Notes: a model not told the origin generated them from the letters alone. Counted from the stretch's first letter, positions 53,030 to 61,893 are shown. The stretch: 64,000 nt of DNA from Paenibacillus pabuli (GCF_023101145.1 NZ_CP073714.1:1488001-1552000); one strand, 5' to 3'. Translations and numbers: made by a program.

Positions 53030-54169
53030 ATGGCTGAGATTCCGCGTTATTTGGAGGACCAGACGGAGGAACAGATTATGCAGCGTATGCTGGATCGTCT
53101 GCCCGCGGATCTGGATAAGTCGGAGGGTTCGTTTCTGTGGGATGCGGAGGCTCCAGTTGCCTTTATGCTGTCTGAGGCGGCATTGTGGGCGCAGGAATTA
53201 CTGCGGCGCGGGTTTGCGAGTACGGCAGCGAGCAGTGATCCGAATTTTCGTTCGGAAGAGTTGGATCTGCGGGCGGGGGAGCATGGCATTACGCGGCGGG
53301 CTGCTGTAGTGGCGCAAGGTACAGTGAAGTTTGCTGGTACGCCGGGGAAAGTGGTGCCTGCGGGTACGGTTGTGGCGACTTTGGCGGATGAAATCTCCGG
53401 TGAGGCTTCGCTGGAATATGAAACGGTTGGTCGTGTGGAGTTGGATGCAGATGGACTAGGTAGTGTTGGCGTGCGGGCGCTCGTTGCCGGAAAAGAAAGC
53501 AATGTGCCTGCGGGCACCGTGACCGTGCTGTCCACACCAGTGAGTGGCGTTACCTCTGTTACTAATGTGGAGGTGATTAAAGGCGGTGCGGATGTTGAGG
53601 CAGATACGGCGCTGCTGGAACGCTTTTATGCTAAAGTCCGCAATCAGGGGACAAGCGGTAACAAATCGCAATATGTGCAATGGGCCAGTGAGGTTCCAGG
53701 TGTGGGTGCAACGCGTGTGATCCCGTTGTGGCAGGGGCCGGGCACGGTGGGATTGTATCTGCTGGATACGGACAAACGTGCAGCAGGCAGCGATCTGGTG
53801 ACGGCTGTGCAGAAATACGTGGACCCAACGCAGGATGGACAGGGTGAAGGTGTTGCTCCTGCAGGCCCGGTGGTGACGGTGATGCCGGCAGAAGAAGTAC
53901 CGATGAACATTCAGGTGAAGCTGACCCTGGCAAGCGATGCGACGCTGGCAGATGTGAGGGCATTGATTGAGGGCGGGGTGACCGCATATCTGAAGCAGTT
54001 GGCTTTTGCCGATCCGCTCGTTCGTTATACCCGTATTGCGGCGATCCTGCTGGACATTCCGCCGATTATCGACTATTCGGAGCTTACCGTGAACGGTGTG
54101 AGCGACCAGAATATCGAGATGAAAGCAAGTCAGGTGGCCGTGCTGGGGGCGGTGGATGTGCATGAGTAG
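53030..54169 (+). CDS. xkdT: Baseplate J-like wedge protein, XkdT-like
   Basis: A 379-aa baseplate J family protein (P2 gpJ, T4 gp6 relatives). RAAVVAQGTVKFAGTPGKVV, VNGVSDQNIEMKASQVAVLG and WASEVPGVGATRVIPLWQGP are typical. It forms the wedge ring that triggers sheath contraction. It starts 4 bp after the xkdS stop. Confidence 0.92.
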   Translation: MAEIPRYLEDQTEEQIMQRMLDRLPADLDKSEGSFLWDAEAPVAFMLSEAALWAQELLRRGFASTAASSDPNFRSEELDLRAGEHGITRRAAVVAQGTVKFAGTPGKVVPAGTVVATLADEISGEASLEYETVGRVELDADGLGSVGVRALVAGKESNVPAGTVTVLSTPVSGVTSVTNVEVIKGGADVEADTALLERFYAKVRNQGTSGNKSQYVQWASEVPGVGATRVIPLWQGPGTVGLYLLDTDKRAAGSDLVTAVQKYVDPTQDGQGEGVAPAGPVVTVMPAEEVPMNIQVKLTLASDATLADVRALIEGGVTAYLKQLAFADPLVRYTRIAAILLDIPPIIDYSELTVNGVSDQNIEMKASQVAVLGAVDVHE

Positions 54170-54378
54170 AGGTGTAGTGGAGGATACGAAGTGCGGGTGT
54201 GGGTGCAGAGGCAGTGTGGGACATCGGGAATGTTCTGACTATGCGGCATCTGGTTTAGCTGGAAATGAAGAAAGTTGCGGGCAAGAAGAGTGCTTGGGTC
54301 GTGCGGTACGCCGCTCGGGAACGGAGCATTTGAGCGAAGGTGTTTGCGTCGAAGTGAAAGGAAGGGAGGGGACAGGGC
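54170..54378 (+). other. Gap in the tail operon with a doubtful Cys-rich reading frame
   Basis: The operon is otherwise tightly packed, so a 209-bp gap is unusual. A reading frame of up to 87 codons (ATG at 54156, ending 54419) crosses it and encodes a Cys-rich peptide (TKCGCGCRGSVGHREC, HECTFCCTCW). It has no clear ribosome site and overlaps both neighbours, so it may be chance. Confidence 0.2.
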
Positions 54379-54969
54379 ATGAGTGCACCTTCTGCTGTAC
54401 ATGTTGGACTGACGAGTGAGAAAGGGCGGGAGTTGTTCTCGTATTTGCCCAGGTACTATGAGACTTCACGAGTGATGCAGGCCGATATGCAGGCCAAAGG
54501 CACCGAGATGGATCTGCTGTACCAGGCGTTGGATGAGACGCTGGAGCAGTTTTTTGTCCGCACGGCGACGTGGGGGCTGGACTTCTGGGAGCAGGAGCTC
54601 GGCATTGAGACAGATCGTCTCAAACCTGTGGAACAAAGGCGTGCCGTGGTGGAGTCGAAGCTGCGTGGTGCCGGGAAGTTTTCGGGGAGACAAGTTGCAA
54701 ACGTTGCTGAGGCGTATGCCGGGGGCAAGATAGATGTAACTTTTCAACCGGAAGCGTGGAGTTTTACGGTGAGCTTTGTGGATACGATGGGCACCCCGCC
54801 CAATATTGATGATCTGAAGCGGGCGATTGAGGAATTAAAACCGGCTCATATGGCCGTGGAATATAAATATCGTTATCTGGTCTGGGATGATCTGGACAAC
54901 AAACAGATGACCTGGGATGAACTGGACGCCGCGTCTCTGACGTGGAATGAACTGGAGGTGTGGGCGTAG
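54379..54969 (+). CDS. xkdU: Baseplate/tail protein, XkdU-like (DUF2313, YmfQ)
   Basis: A 196-aa protein of the YmfQ/gpI-like family (LFSYLPRYYETSRVMQADMQ, LDFWEQELGIETDRLKPVEQ, YTVSFVDT-like FTVSFVDTMGTPPN). It links baseplate and fibres. The C-terminus repeats WDDLD, WDELD and WNELE, a short duplicated motif that may dock the fibre. GGAGGGGAC precedes the ATG. Confidence 0.88.
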   Translation: MSAPSAVHVGLTSEKGRELFSYLPRYYETSRVMQADMQAKGTEMDLLYQALDETLEQFFVRTATWGLDFWEQELGIETDRLKPVEQRRAVVESKLRGAGKFSGRQVANVAEAYAGGKIDVTFQPEAWSFTVSFVDTMGTPPNIDDLKRAIEELKPAHMAVEYKYRYLVWDDLDNKQMTWDELDAASLTWNELEVWA

Positions 54970-55949
54970 TGCCAAAAGAAACGAAACGTTTAAAGTTACC
55001 ACTTCCCTTGGGGAACGAGAATGTTACTCTGGAGAGTATTAATGGGATTTTTGAGAAGATTGATGCAGGCGTGGCAACACGTGAATCCATCCTTATATCT
55101 GCGGGATCAGACCTTAATACCTACATGGAAGAAGGCAACTATTATTGCCCAGCCAATGCCACTGTAGCAACTTTGCTTAATTCTCCGACAGCAGAGGCAT
55201 TTCATTTGACGGTTGAGGCACATGCTGGAGTGTTACAAACCTTGAGCACTTTTCAGCCTGGGGATTTGGAGGTGTTCCAAAGAAACTACTATTTCGGATG
55301 GGGACCGTGGAAGAAAGTACCTACAAGAGACGAACTTGAAGAGATACTGCCGCAGGCTAACGGTAACGCTCAGGGATACGCCAATGCAGCGGTAGCGCCT
55401 ATTATCGGTGAGGATTCATCAAACTTAGTGCAAAATTCGTCGGCTTTATTAGGTCTTTATGGGTGGGCTAGTTCTGGGACTGCTCCATGGTCTGTGTACA
55501 CTGCATTAAGCCATAAAACCCTAAAGTACTTTTATGTACCAAATGCAGTGCCAGCAGGACAATTATCGATCCTCACTTCAGATATAATCACAGTATTCGC
55601 AGGGGACTTTTATTTACAGGCACTGTTCTACACGTTAAGCATGGACAAGGGCGATATGTATATTGAAGTTTTGAACGTCGCTACTAGCACGATGATAGAC
55701 TCATTAACCGCCACGCTTAACGCTAACTGGCACCGGAAATCCAAGAAAATAACAATTCCGTCCGGCGTTACACAGATAAGACTTCGCTTGGTAGTTGCCG
55801 GAAAAGAAACAGGAGTGAATGCGTCCACGAAAGCAATTACACGAATAAAGCTTTCGTACGGTTCGGTAGATGTGCCATACACAGCCGAAGGCGATGACCT
55901 CGCATTGCTTGGGTACACAAATAAAATGAGATCATGGGGGGCGATATAG
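54969..55949 (+). CDS. Tail fibre with pyocin-knob-like domain
   Basis: A 326-aa protein. After an N-terminal attachment region (LPLPLGNENVTLESINGIFE), residues ~45-115 look like the pyocin-knob fold (LNTYMEEGNYYCPANATVAT, FQRNYYFGWGPWKKV). A beta-sandwich-like C-terminal part follows (WHRKSKKITIPSGVTQIRLR). Such proteins bind the target surface and set killing range. The GTG at 54969 follows GGAGGTG and overlaps the xkdU stop by one base. Confidence 0.75.
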   Translation: MPKETKRLKLPLPLGNENVTLESINGIFEKIDAGVATRESILISAGSDLNTYMEEGNYYCPANATVATLLNSPTAEAFHLTVEAHAGVLQTLSTFQPGDLEVFQRNYYFGWGPWKKVPTRDELEEILPQANGNAQGYANAAVAPIIGEDSSNLVQNSSALLGLYGWASSGTAPWSVYTALSHKTLKYFYVPNAVPAGQLSILTSDIITVFAGDFYLQALFYTLSMDKGDMYIEVLNVATSTMIDSLTATLNANWHRKSKKITIPSGVTQIRLRLVVAGKETGVNASTKAITRIKLSYGSVDVPYTAEGDDLALLGYTNKMRSWGAI

Positions 55950-56564
55950 GTGGCGACATCTTTCAAGAGGTTGGGTTCTGGGAATATCCAAACCGCTAAC
56001 AGTCAAACGACAGTTTACACAGTCCCAACAGGAAATAAAGCTATAGTCAAGTCGTTCATCCTTTCAAACGGATCTGCTTCAAGTGTGACAGTTATAGTTC
56101 GCTTCGCTGCTCTCGAAATATTATTCAATTACATTATGAAGCCATACGACACGATAGTTGTCCCTGTAATGGATCAATGTCTATTTCCATCCCACACAAT
56201 AACGGTGTATGCATCTTCCGCAACAGTATCTTATTATATTTCCGGCATCGAAACACTGACGGGTGATCCTGAATATTTGGACATCACAAGGCTTGGGTAT
56301 GGTATCTTACCCGCAAATTCAAGCGCACTTTTTAGTGCAACATCAAAAGATAGACTGGTTAAAGGGATTATCCTTTGCAACACAAATAGCGCAGACACGA
56401 GGGTTTCCATGGATGTTTCCGGATGGAAATTGTTACAAGGGTTCCTGATCAAAGGGTATGAAACAATCCTTGTACCAACCGCCGATTTGTTACTTGAGTC
56501 CCAATCGACAATACTCGGATCAGGTTCCGGGGTCAATTATTACATCACGGGCAAGGAGTTGTGA
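55950..56564 (+). CDS. Tail appendage protein with duplicated beta domain
   Basis: A 204-aa protein made of two similar halves. Residues ~5-100 contain AIVKSFILSNGSASSVTVIV and YISGIETLTG; residues ~110-204 contain DRLVKGIILCNTNSADTRVS and YYITGKEL. KPYDTIVVPV and KGYETILVPT are equivalent. It starts (GTG) directly after the fibre gene and is probably a fibre or fibre-tip subunit. Confidence 0.65.
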   Translation: MATSFKRLGSGNIQTANSQTTVYTVPTGNKAIVKSFILSNGSASSVTVIVRFAALEILFNYIMKPYDTIVVPVMDQCLFPSHTITVYASSATVSYYISGIETLTGDPEYLDITRLGYGILPANSSALFSATSKDRLVKGIILCNTNSADTRVSMDVSGWKLLQGFLIKGYETILVPTADLLLESQSTILGSGSGVNYYITGKEL

Positions 56565-56568
56565 CAAC

Positions 56569-57123
56569 ATGCCAAGACTTGATAATTTCTCGTTGAGCAA
56601 TTTCGGGTTGGGAGGGTCTGCCCCCATTGCAAATCCTAAATCACTTTTGTTCACGAACATTAACGGTGGTCTATCCGTCCCAGCCCAAAGCACAAATTTA
56701 ATTGTGTGGTCCGGCGTTACGTTCGAAGCCGGAACAAAATTAATATCCATACACCCAAACCCGAGTTCTTTCGCTCAGTTGACTGCTGCTTCTGGCGGTG
56801 TGGCATATTGTCGCTTCGGATTAGTAGACAGCGCCGGACTTATATGGGCTTTAAATACCGCTGGCAGTGCAAACTCCACGTGTAACATAGCCAATATAAC
56901 GATAAACGTACAAAGTGGTTTTTCTTTTACAGTACAGGCAACGCTCGGCACTGGTAATATGAACGGGAGTAATACCGCCTCATGGGGGCCTATAACCTAC
57001 AGTAGATTATCAGATTTCAAAGCGGACGGGCCGTTAACATTCGCTCTTTTAGGGACAAATTCAACCGCTAGTTCTAGCAACGTTTCGATCGTTGTGAATA
57101 ACTTCCAAGCTGATTGGATTTAA
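56569..57123 (+). CDS. Tail appendage protein, beta-rich
   Basis: A 184-aa Ser/Thr/Asn/Gly-rich protein with beta pattern (NLIVWSGVTFEAGTKLISIH, ITINVQSGFSFTVQATLGTG). I recognise no family, but composition and place after the fibre genes suggest a receptor-binding tip or adhesin. AAGGAG precedes the ATG at 56569. Confidence 0.6.
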   Translation: MPRLDNFSLSNFGLGGSAPIANPKSLLFTNINGGLSVPAQSTNLIVWSGVTFEAGTKLISIHPNPSSFAQLTAASGGVAYCRFGLVDSAGLIWALNTAGSANSTCNIANITINVQSGFSFTVQATLGTGNMNGSNTASWGPITYSRLSDFKADGPLTFALLGTNSTASSSNVSIVVNNFQADWI

Positions 57124-57182
57124 AGATGAAAACATATAACCGAGATATAGACAAAGAGAGAACTGAGTCTTGGAAGAGGGGA

Positions 57183-57284
57183 TGCCAACAATTGAATATG
57201 TAGACGTAGCACGTCCGAAAGCGGAGCGTGTTTTTTTTGTGCCAACATATAGAGTATCGGGAAGGGGGGTGACAATACAATGAA
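57183..57284 (+). other. Small reading frame overlapping a terminator hairpin
   Basis: A 33-codon frame (MPTIEYVDVARPKAERVFFV, then PTYRVSGRG) ends in an ATGA overlap with the next gene. The same DNA forms the hairpin CACGTCCG-AAAG-CGGAGCGTG followed by eight Ts at 57210-57239, a good terminator. Both readings are possible; coupling of translation to read-through cannot be excluded. Confidence 0.35.
57210..57239 (+). terminator. Terminator between fibre and late tail genes
   Basis: A 9-bp stem with one mismatch, AAAG loop and TTTTTTTT tail. Confidence 0.75.
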
Positions 57285-57564
57285 AACAGGTATGAGAATC
57301 ATATATGATCAAGACGGTGAAATCGTACTTTCTTTCATGCCCAGTGACGGTTCGCCACGGAAGGAAATTACAAAATTAGAGCACATTGATTTGGAATATG
57401 ATGAGATCGATCTTAGCATTTATTATATCAAGAAGGTTGATCCAGAAACCAAAAAACCAGTCATTAAAAGAATTCATCCCGAATTGACTCCCGAAGAGAA
57501 AATGAGGGAATTGGAAGACCAAATTCTTTTATTAGCCAATGAAAATACAGGAGGGATTTTGTAA
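57280..57564 (+). CDS. XkdW-like small phage protein
   Basis: A 94-aa acidic protein with a beta-rich start (MRIIYDQDGEIVLSFMPSDG) and a helical end (LTPEEKMRELEDQILLLANE). It matches the place and size of XkdW-type proteins between fibre and XkdX genes; the match is by context. Confidence 0.55.
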   Translation: MKTGMRIIYDQDGEIVLSFMPSDGSPRKEITKLEHIDLEYDEIDLSIYYIKKVDPETKKPVIKRIHPELTPEEKMRELEDQILLLANENTGGIL

Positions 57565-57722
57565 TGGTAAACGAAGTAGTGGTGCGTATTGCGGCGGAAA
57601 GAATTTTGACTAAGGGACTCAATCCAAAGACCAGTCAAGTGTACTTGCTTGATGACATCACCAATACCGATTATCGCCAAGCTGTGGAAGATTACATTTT
57701 AAAACAAACTGAAGGGATTTAA
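57564..57722 (+). CDS. XkdX-like protein
   Basis: A 52-aa protein (RIAAERILTKGLNPKTSQVY, then ITNTDYRQAVEDYI) with the XkdX size and pattern. It overlaps the preceding stop (TAATG). A terminator follows at 57754, ending the structural operon. Confidence 0.6.
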   Translation: MVNEVVVRIAAERILTKGLNPKTSQVYLLDDITNTDYRQAVEDYILKQTEGI

Positions 57723-57753
57723 CAAGCGTACCCAAGTGGTGCGCTATTTTTAT

Positions 57754-57783
57754 GCCCTCTGGAGTGGTCAGGGGGCTTTTTCA
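57754..57783 (+). terminator. Terminator of the tail operon
   Basis: GCCCTCTG and CAGGGGGC with a short loop and TTTTT tail. Confidence 0.8.
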
Positions 57784-57809
57784 TAAATTAAATAGATCGG
57801 GGATATAAC

Positions 57810-58125
57810 GTGGAGAACGTGGGGAAATGGGTTTTAGCCGTAGGTAGCTGGTTAGTGTCTTATTTATTTGGGGGTTGGTCTGGAGTGTTGGGAGTACTGC
57901 TGGTGTTTGTGGTGCTTGATTATCTTACGGGTGTCGTGGCAGCGGGTTCTTATGGAGGATTGAAAAGTAAAATTGGCCTTATCGGGATTGCCCGTAAGGT
58001 TTTTATTTTTGCCATGGTCGCTTTGGGCACCTGGTCGATGGTATCCTGGGAGACAGCCATTTGTTCGAGGAAACGGTGCCTATTTTTATATCGCGAGGGA
58101 GCTCCTATCCATCATTGAAAATGGA
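57810..58125 (+). pseudogene. Broken phage holin, first copy
   Basis: The first ~70 codons are intact and nearly match the holin at 59181 (LFGGWSGVLGVLLVFVVLDY, IGIARKVFIFAMVALG). The frame is then lost: GGGCACCTGGTCGATGG would give GHLVDG in another frame, and TATTTTTATATCGCGAGG gives YFYIAR in a further frame. Two or more frameshifts make it non-functional. The intact copy lies 1.1 kb downstream. Confidence 0.8.
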
Positions 58126-58969
58126 TCAAAAGGGTGAACCAATTACGTCTTTCACACGACGTGGAACATGACCTCAAACCAACTAATTACAGTCATCGCA
58201 AACACGCCTGTACAGCATTTCCCTAACATCCCGATACCTTCCGATTGAAAGGAGAAGCTCCACTCATGACGCCAAAGGCATAACCTACCGTCTGCTATCC
58301 GCGCAACTTACCAGTTAGCGCAGTGATCGCTTCGTGCAATCCCATACCTATGAAATCCGCTGGCTCGATACAAGCAACATTCCAGACATCCTGCCGGACG
58401 AACTCTTCTAAACGTTATAGCAATTTGAAGTAGAGGGAGGCCCCTATTGAGCAACGGAACTGCGTTGGGGGACCGAGGGCACTGCACCTCGATTGCTGGT
58501 GCACTACACGATGCGAACCGCCAAAGTGTCGGAGTCCGCCGTTGCCATGCAACAACTGGAACAGCGCCCAACCGCACTCATAGCCGCTAACGAATAATAA
58601 TCAATCAAATGAGAGGATTTACATGAAAGGAATGGGAGGCGTTTTGGCGACAGCCTGGACAGCATACCAGGAAGCCGTGGAGACTGACCCACAGGAAAAG
58701 TTTGCTGACCTGTGGATCGAGGACTTAAACTAGGGAAATATTTACAATACCAAGCCGAAGCCCGCGGAACCATCACGAGTTGGATCTGATAAAGCGACCT
58801 CTGGCTGAAGCAGAAGCAGAAAATAAGCGATTAGGCGAGGGGAGCAACGCGAACCAATTAGCGCTCATGGAGTTGCACACCCTGCTGCTGAGCGCGATAT
58901 GGGATGCGGAATAATCTCACCAGATTGTTGATCCGTTGGGCCGTTGTACTCATGAGGGGATGTGATACT
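58126..58969 (+). pseudogene. Decayed phage sequence between the two holin copies
   Basis: Fragments of late-tail genes can be read in changing frames: SHTYEIRWLDTSNIPDILPD, then VHYTMRTAKVSESAVAMQQL. A short frame at 58624-58734 (MGGVLATAWTAYQEAVETDP) resembles the end of XkdW-like proteins. ENKRLGEGSNANQLALMELH ends at about 58914. These look like a second, degenerating set of XkdW/XkdX-type genes, consistent with a segmental duplication that also doubled the holin. Confidence 0.55.
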
Positions 58970-59104
58970 ATGTTGGCTGTATACGCAATGATGATTCATA
59001 AGAACTTGATCGAGTTGGAGCAAGTGCCGGGAGGTAGTAGTCGGGATAAAGTTGCTGCATTACTGGAAACGACCGATATGGACCAGAACGGGAATATGGC
59101 ATAA
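58970..59104 (+). CDS. CD1375-like small phage protein
   Basis: A 44-aa protein (MLAVYAMMIHKNLIELEQVP then SSRDKVAALLE) of the kind found after XkdX genes in phages of Bacillota. GAGGGGATG lies upstream of the ATG at 58970. The function is unknown. Confidence 0.6.
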   Translation: MLAVYAMMIHKNLIELEQVPGGSSRDKVAALLETTDMDQNGNMA

Positions 59105-59180
59105 TAAACGTTCCGAAATATGAAACGTGAGTATGAACCCTCTAGCGAATGATGATCTAAAAATTAAAGGAGGTGAAACC

Positions 59181-59675
59181 ATGCAACAGGACACTTTATG
59201 GAAATGGCTCCTTGCTCTATTAACCAGCTCAGCAACCTACTTCTTCGGAGGCTGGTCCGGCGTACTTGGCGTACTACTCGTGTTCGTCATTCTCGATTAC
59301 CTTACCGGTATCGCGGCTGCTGGGATGAATGGCAAGCTGGAGAGTAATGTCGGCATGTTCGGCATCGCGCGAAAAGTATTTATATTTGCAATGGTATCGG
59401 TGGCTCATCTGGTGGACGGTGTTCTGGGAGACGGACATTTGTTCAGGGATGCGGTCGCCTTTTTTTATATCGCGAATGAGCTGTTGTCCATTATTGAGAA
59501 CGGGGGCAGGTTGGGCGCACCGATCCCGCCTGTGATCAGGCAGGCCATTGAAGTGCTCAAGGGCAAGGGAGGAAGCGGGGGTATACCCGACAACTATACT
59601 CCTGATTCCAGAGAACCTTTTGTACAGCCAGATGGTAAGGACGTTGATCAACAGGCCAGAGATGAAACGAAGTAA
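59181..59675 (+). CDS. Phage holin
   Basis: A 164-aa membrane protein of the toxin-secretion/phage-lysis holin family. Two or three hydrophobic segments are visible (WLLALLTSSATYFFGGWSGV, LGVLLVFVILDYLTGIAAAG, FIFAMVSVAHLVDGVLGD). A polar tail ends it (PVIRQAIEVLKGK, then PDSREPFVQPDGK). It permits the lysozyme to reach the wall and so releases the particles. AAAGGAGGTG precedes the ATG. Confidence 0.88.
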   Translation: MQQDTLWKWLLALLTSSATYFFGGWSGVLGVLLVFVILDYLTGIAAAGMNGKLESNVGMFGIARKVFIFAMVSVAHLVDGVLGDGHLFRDAVAFFYIANELLSIIENGGRLGAPIPPVIRQAIEVLKGKGGSGGIPDNYTPDSREPFVQPDGKDVDQQARDETK

Positions 59676-59759
59676 GTGCTCAGTAGTCATATAAATGTGC
59701 TTTTTAGCAAGATAGGAGCAAATATTTGAATCGATAGTCTGATCCATGGGCTACAAGTA

Positions 59760-59894
59760 GTGAAGGAGACGGAATCGATCCTGAAGAAGCGGTAGTGGTC
59801 GCCTTTGTCTCCAAATTTCTAACCTTTAAGAAAATGAATCAAGAAAATTTGGAGACAACAGTAATCGGAAGAGCGATCCGTTTCTGGAACGGTC
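59760..59894 (+). repeat. Dispersed palindromic element, copy 4
   Basis: GTGAAGGAGACGGAATCGAT, CTGAAGAAGCGG, TCGCCTTTGTCTCCAAATTT, AAATTTGGAGACAACAG and GATCCG..GGAACGG. The two hairpin arms have changed together (CCAAATTT with AAATTTGG instead of CCGGATTT with AAATCCGG), which shows selection for pairing. Confidence 0.8.
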
Positions 59895-60116
59895 ACGTAC
59901 CGACTCGATATTTTTCCTTAGTGATTGATGGAAGCCCAATAGGCTACCAATAGACGACATAAAACACGAAGCAGTTTGACAGCCATATGGGACATACACT
60001 CTAGCCATCCAAACTTACCTTTTACCAACAATCAGGACACGCACACAAGCAACCCCTGATCCCCAAGCATTAACTATATACAAACGGCAATTTGCCGCAT
60101 AAAGGGTGTGAGAAAC

Positions 60117-61055
60117 ATGCAAACGAGAAGCTCGGGCAATACGCAGGGCATTGACGTCTCGCGGTATCAGGGCAATATCGATTGGGCCAAAGTGAAGGCG
60201 AGCGGCATGACATTTGTGTTCATCAAGGCCACCGAAGGGCAGACGTATACCGATCCAAATTTCCAAAAAAACGTAACTGGCGCATTGGCGGCGGGCATGC
60301 TAGTGGGAACGTACCATTTCTTCCGTGCGACAACTACTGATGCTGCCAAGGTAGAAGCGGCACATTACGCCAGTACACTTAACAAAGTAGGAGGCGCCAA
60401 GGCGCTGCAATTACCTCCTGTCATGGACTACGAGAACAATCCGGGTAACTTGAGCAAAGCTCAGATCAACACGGTCGCCAAGGCTTTTTTAACGGAATTG
60501 CAACGTCTCACGGGTGTGAAACCGATCATATACACGGGTAACTCATTTGCCGGGAATTTTGACACATCACTCAGTTCATATGATCTATGGATTGCGCGTT
60601 ACAGCAGCACGCGTGTGCCAGAGGACCAACCTGCCTGGAAACGTTGGACATTCTGGCAGTATACGGACTCGGGCAAGGTGAATGGGATCAGCGGCAACGT
60701 GGATATGAATGAGTTCCAAGGTTCGGCAGCGGAATTGAAAGCAAGATATGCAGCAGCAGCACCAAAGCCGCCAGAGCCATCCGAACCAACCAATCCCACG
60801 AATCCATCCGAACCACCGAAAGGGGGCGAACCGATGACAGCCGAAGAGAAAGCAGCGTTTGATGCGCTCAAATCCCAGGTGGATAAACTGCAGGCGCGCC
60901 AGCAGATGGAAGTTCCAGTCTGGGCAAAAGCGGCCGTTGACGCAGCACTGGCATATGACACCAAAAATCCACTGTTCAGCATCGACAATGGGGCGAGTTA
61001 TGATTTTTACCGTTTTATCACGGTCATGTACCGCAGAGGTTTATTCAAAAAATAA
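60117..61055 (+). CDS. GH25 lysozyme (endolysin)
   Basis: A 312-aa muramidase. The GH25 domain has D13 (QGIDVSRYQGNIDW) and the D104/E106 pair (PVMDYENN), with WTFWQYTDSGKVNGISGNVD at its end. A Pro/Ser/Thr linker (EPSEPTNPTNPSEPP) leads to a C-terminal ~80-residue helical domain (EEKAAFDALKSQVDKLQARQ) of unknown role. No signal peptide, as expected with a holin. The ATG at 60117 is well spaced from AAAGGGT. Confidence 0.9.
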   Translation: MQTRSSGNTQGIDVSRYQGNIDWAKVKASGMTFVFIKATEGQTYTDPNFQKNVTGALAAGMLVGTYHFFRATTTDAAKVEAAHYASTLNKVGGAKALQLPPVMDYENNPGNLSKAQINTVAKAFLTELQRLTGVKPIIYTGNSFAGNFDTSLSSYDLWIARYSSTRVPEDQPAWKRWTFWQYTDSGKVNGISGNVDMNEFQGSAAELKARYAAAAPKPPEPSEPTNPTNPSEPPKGGEPMTAEEKAAFDALKSQVDKLQARQQMEVPVWAKAAVDAALAYDTKNPLFSIDNGASYDFYRFITVMYRRGLFKK

Positions 61056-61117
61056 GCTGATAAAACTTAAGATATAAATTGGAGCCGATTTTGAAAGATT
61101 GAACACAACAAGGGACA

Positions 61118-61155
61118 CACGACGCATTTTGTCGAATGGTGTTCCTTTTTTGTGT
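61118..61155 (+). terminator. Terminator of the lysis module
   Basis: AAGGGACAC and GTGTTCCTT with inner GACG..TTGTC pairing, followed by TTTTTT. Confidence 0.75.
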
Positions 61156-61893
61156 TTTATGTAAGTGATATTAACATATATAATAAAGTTGAAGACTTAT
61201 GTCCGTAAATCTCTTGTCTAATTGATGAATGTGATGTAAAGTAAGTTACACGAAATCGATTTTCACCACTGTTTATTTACACAATCCTCCTCATCATGAC
61301 AAGACTTTAACATGAAAAGTTATTGTAATGTCTCCCTGTTGTAAAATCCAACATCTCTAGATCAATCTCACAACATTTGAAACAATCCAATCCAACCGCC
61401 TTAAGAAACCACTAAAAATTCAGTTCTGTTTAACATACTTTCTTTCTGTTCCAATTGATCACGATCATTAAACTTTTGCCAACGACAATTCAGCCATAAC
61501 GATCTAACTCCATTTCACATCCCTAGCCAAAACGTTATCCAACATAACACTACCGTTCTCTAAGTCAGCCTTATTCAGCTCGACCGCGACCAGTTGGTCC
61601 CATTTTACTGTTGATTATTGACCTAAGTTCAATTATTGGGCAACAAGTATGGTGCAAGGACCACAGGCGATTATAACTCTCACATCATCCAAAAATTCTA
61701 ACAAAATGTGTGCGGTTACAACCCGTTAACATTTCTCATATATGCCTTAATTTATTTGGATTTACATCACAGGTATCGCAGGCTTCTAAAGCCTTTCATA
61801 TGATACAAAGCACCAAACCGATCGATTGTAATCATTGAAGTTTTTTCACGCCAGTATCACACACATTATGAGACAGGGAAGGGTGTTGTACGT
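61156..61893. other. Long AT-rich intergenic region
   Basis: About 740 bp without a convincing reading frame or RNA motif. It presumably holds the promoter of the oligopeptide transporter operon; I could not identify one with confidence. Confidence 0.5.

Noticed and set aside
53456..54163. 235-codon reverse-strand frame opposite the baseplate J gene
   Set aside because: Shadow frame in a GC-rich gene; His/Arg-rich composition and no ribosome site.
33505..61055. Complete prophage
   Set aside because: No integrase, replication, terminase, portal or capsid genes were seen, and host-type genes lie between the regulator and tail modules.
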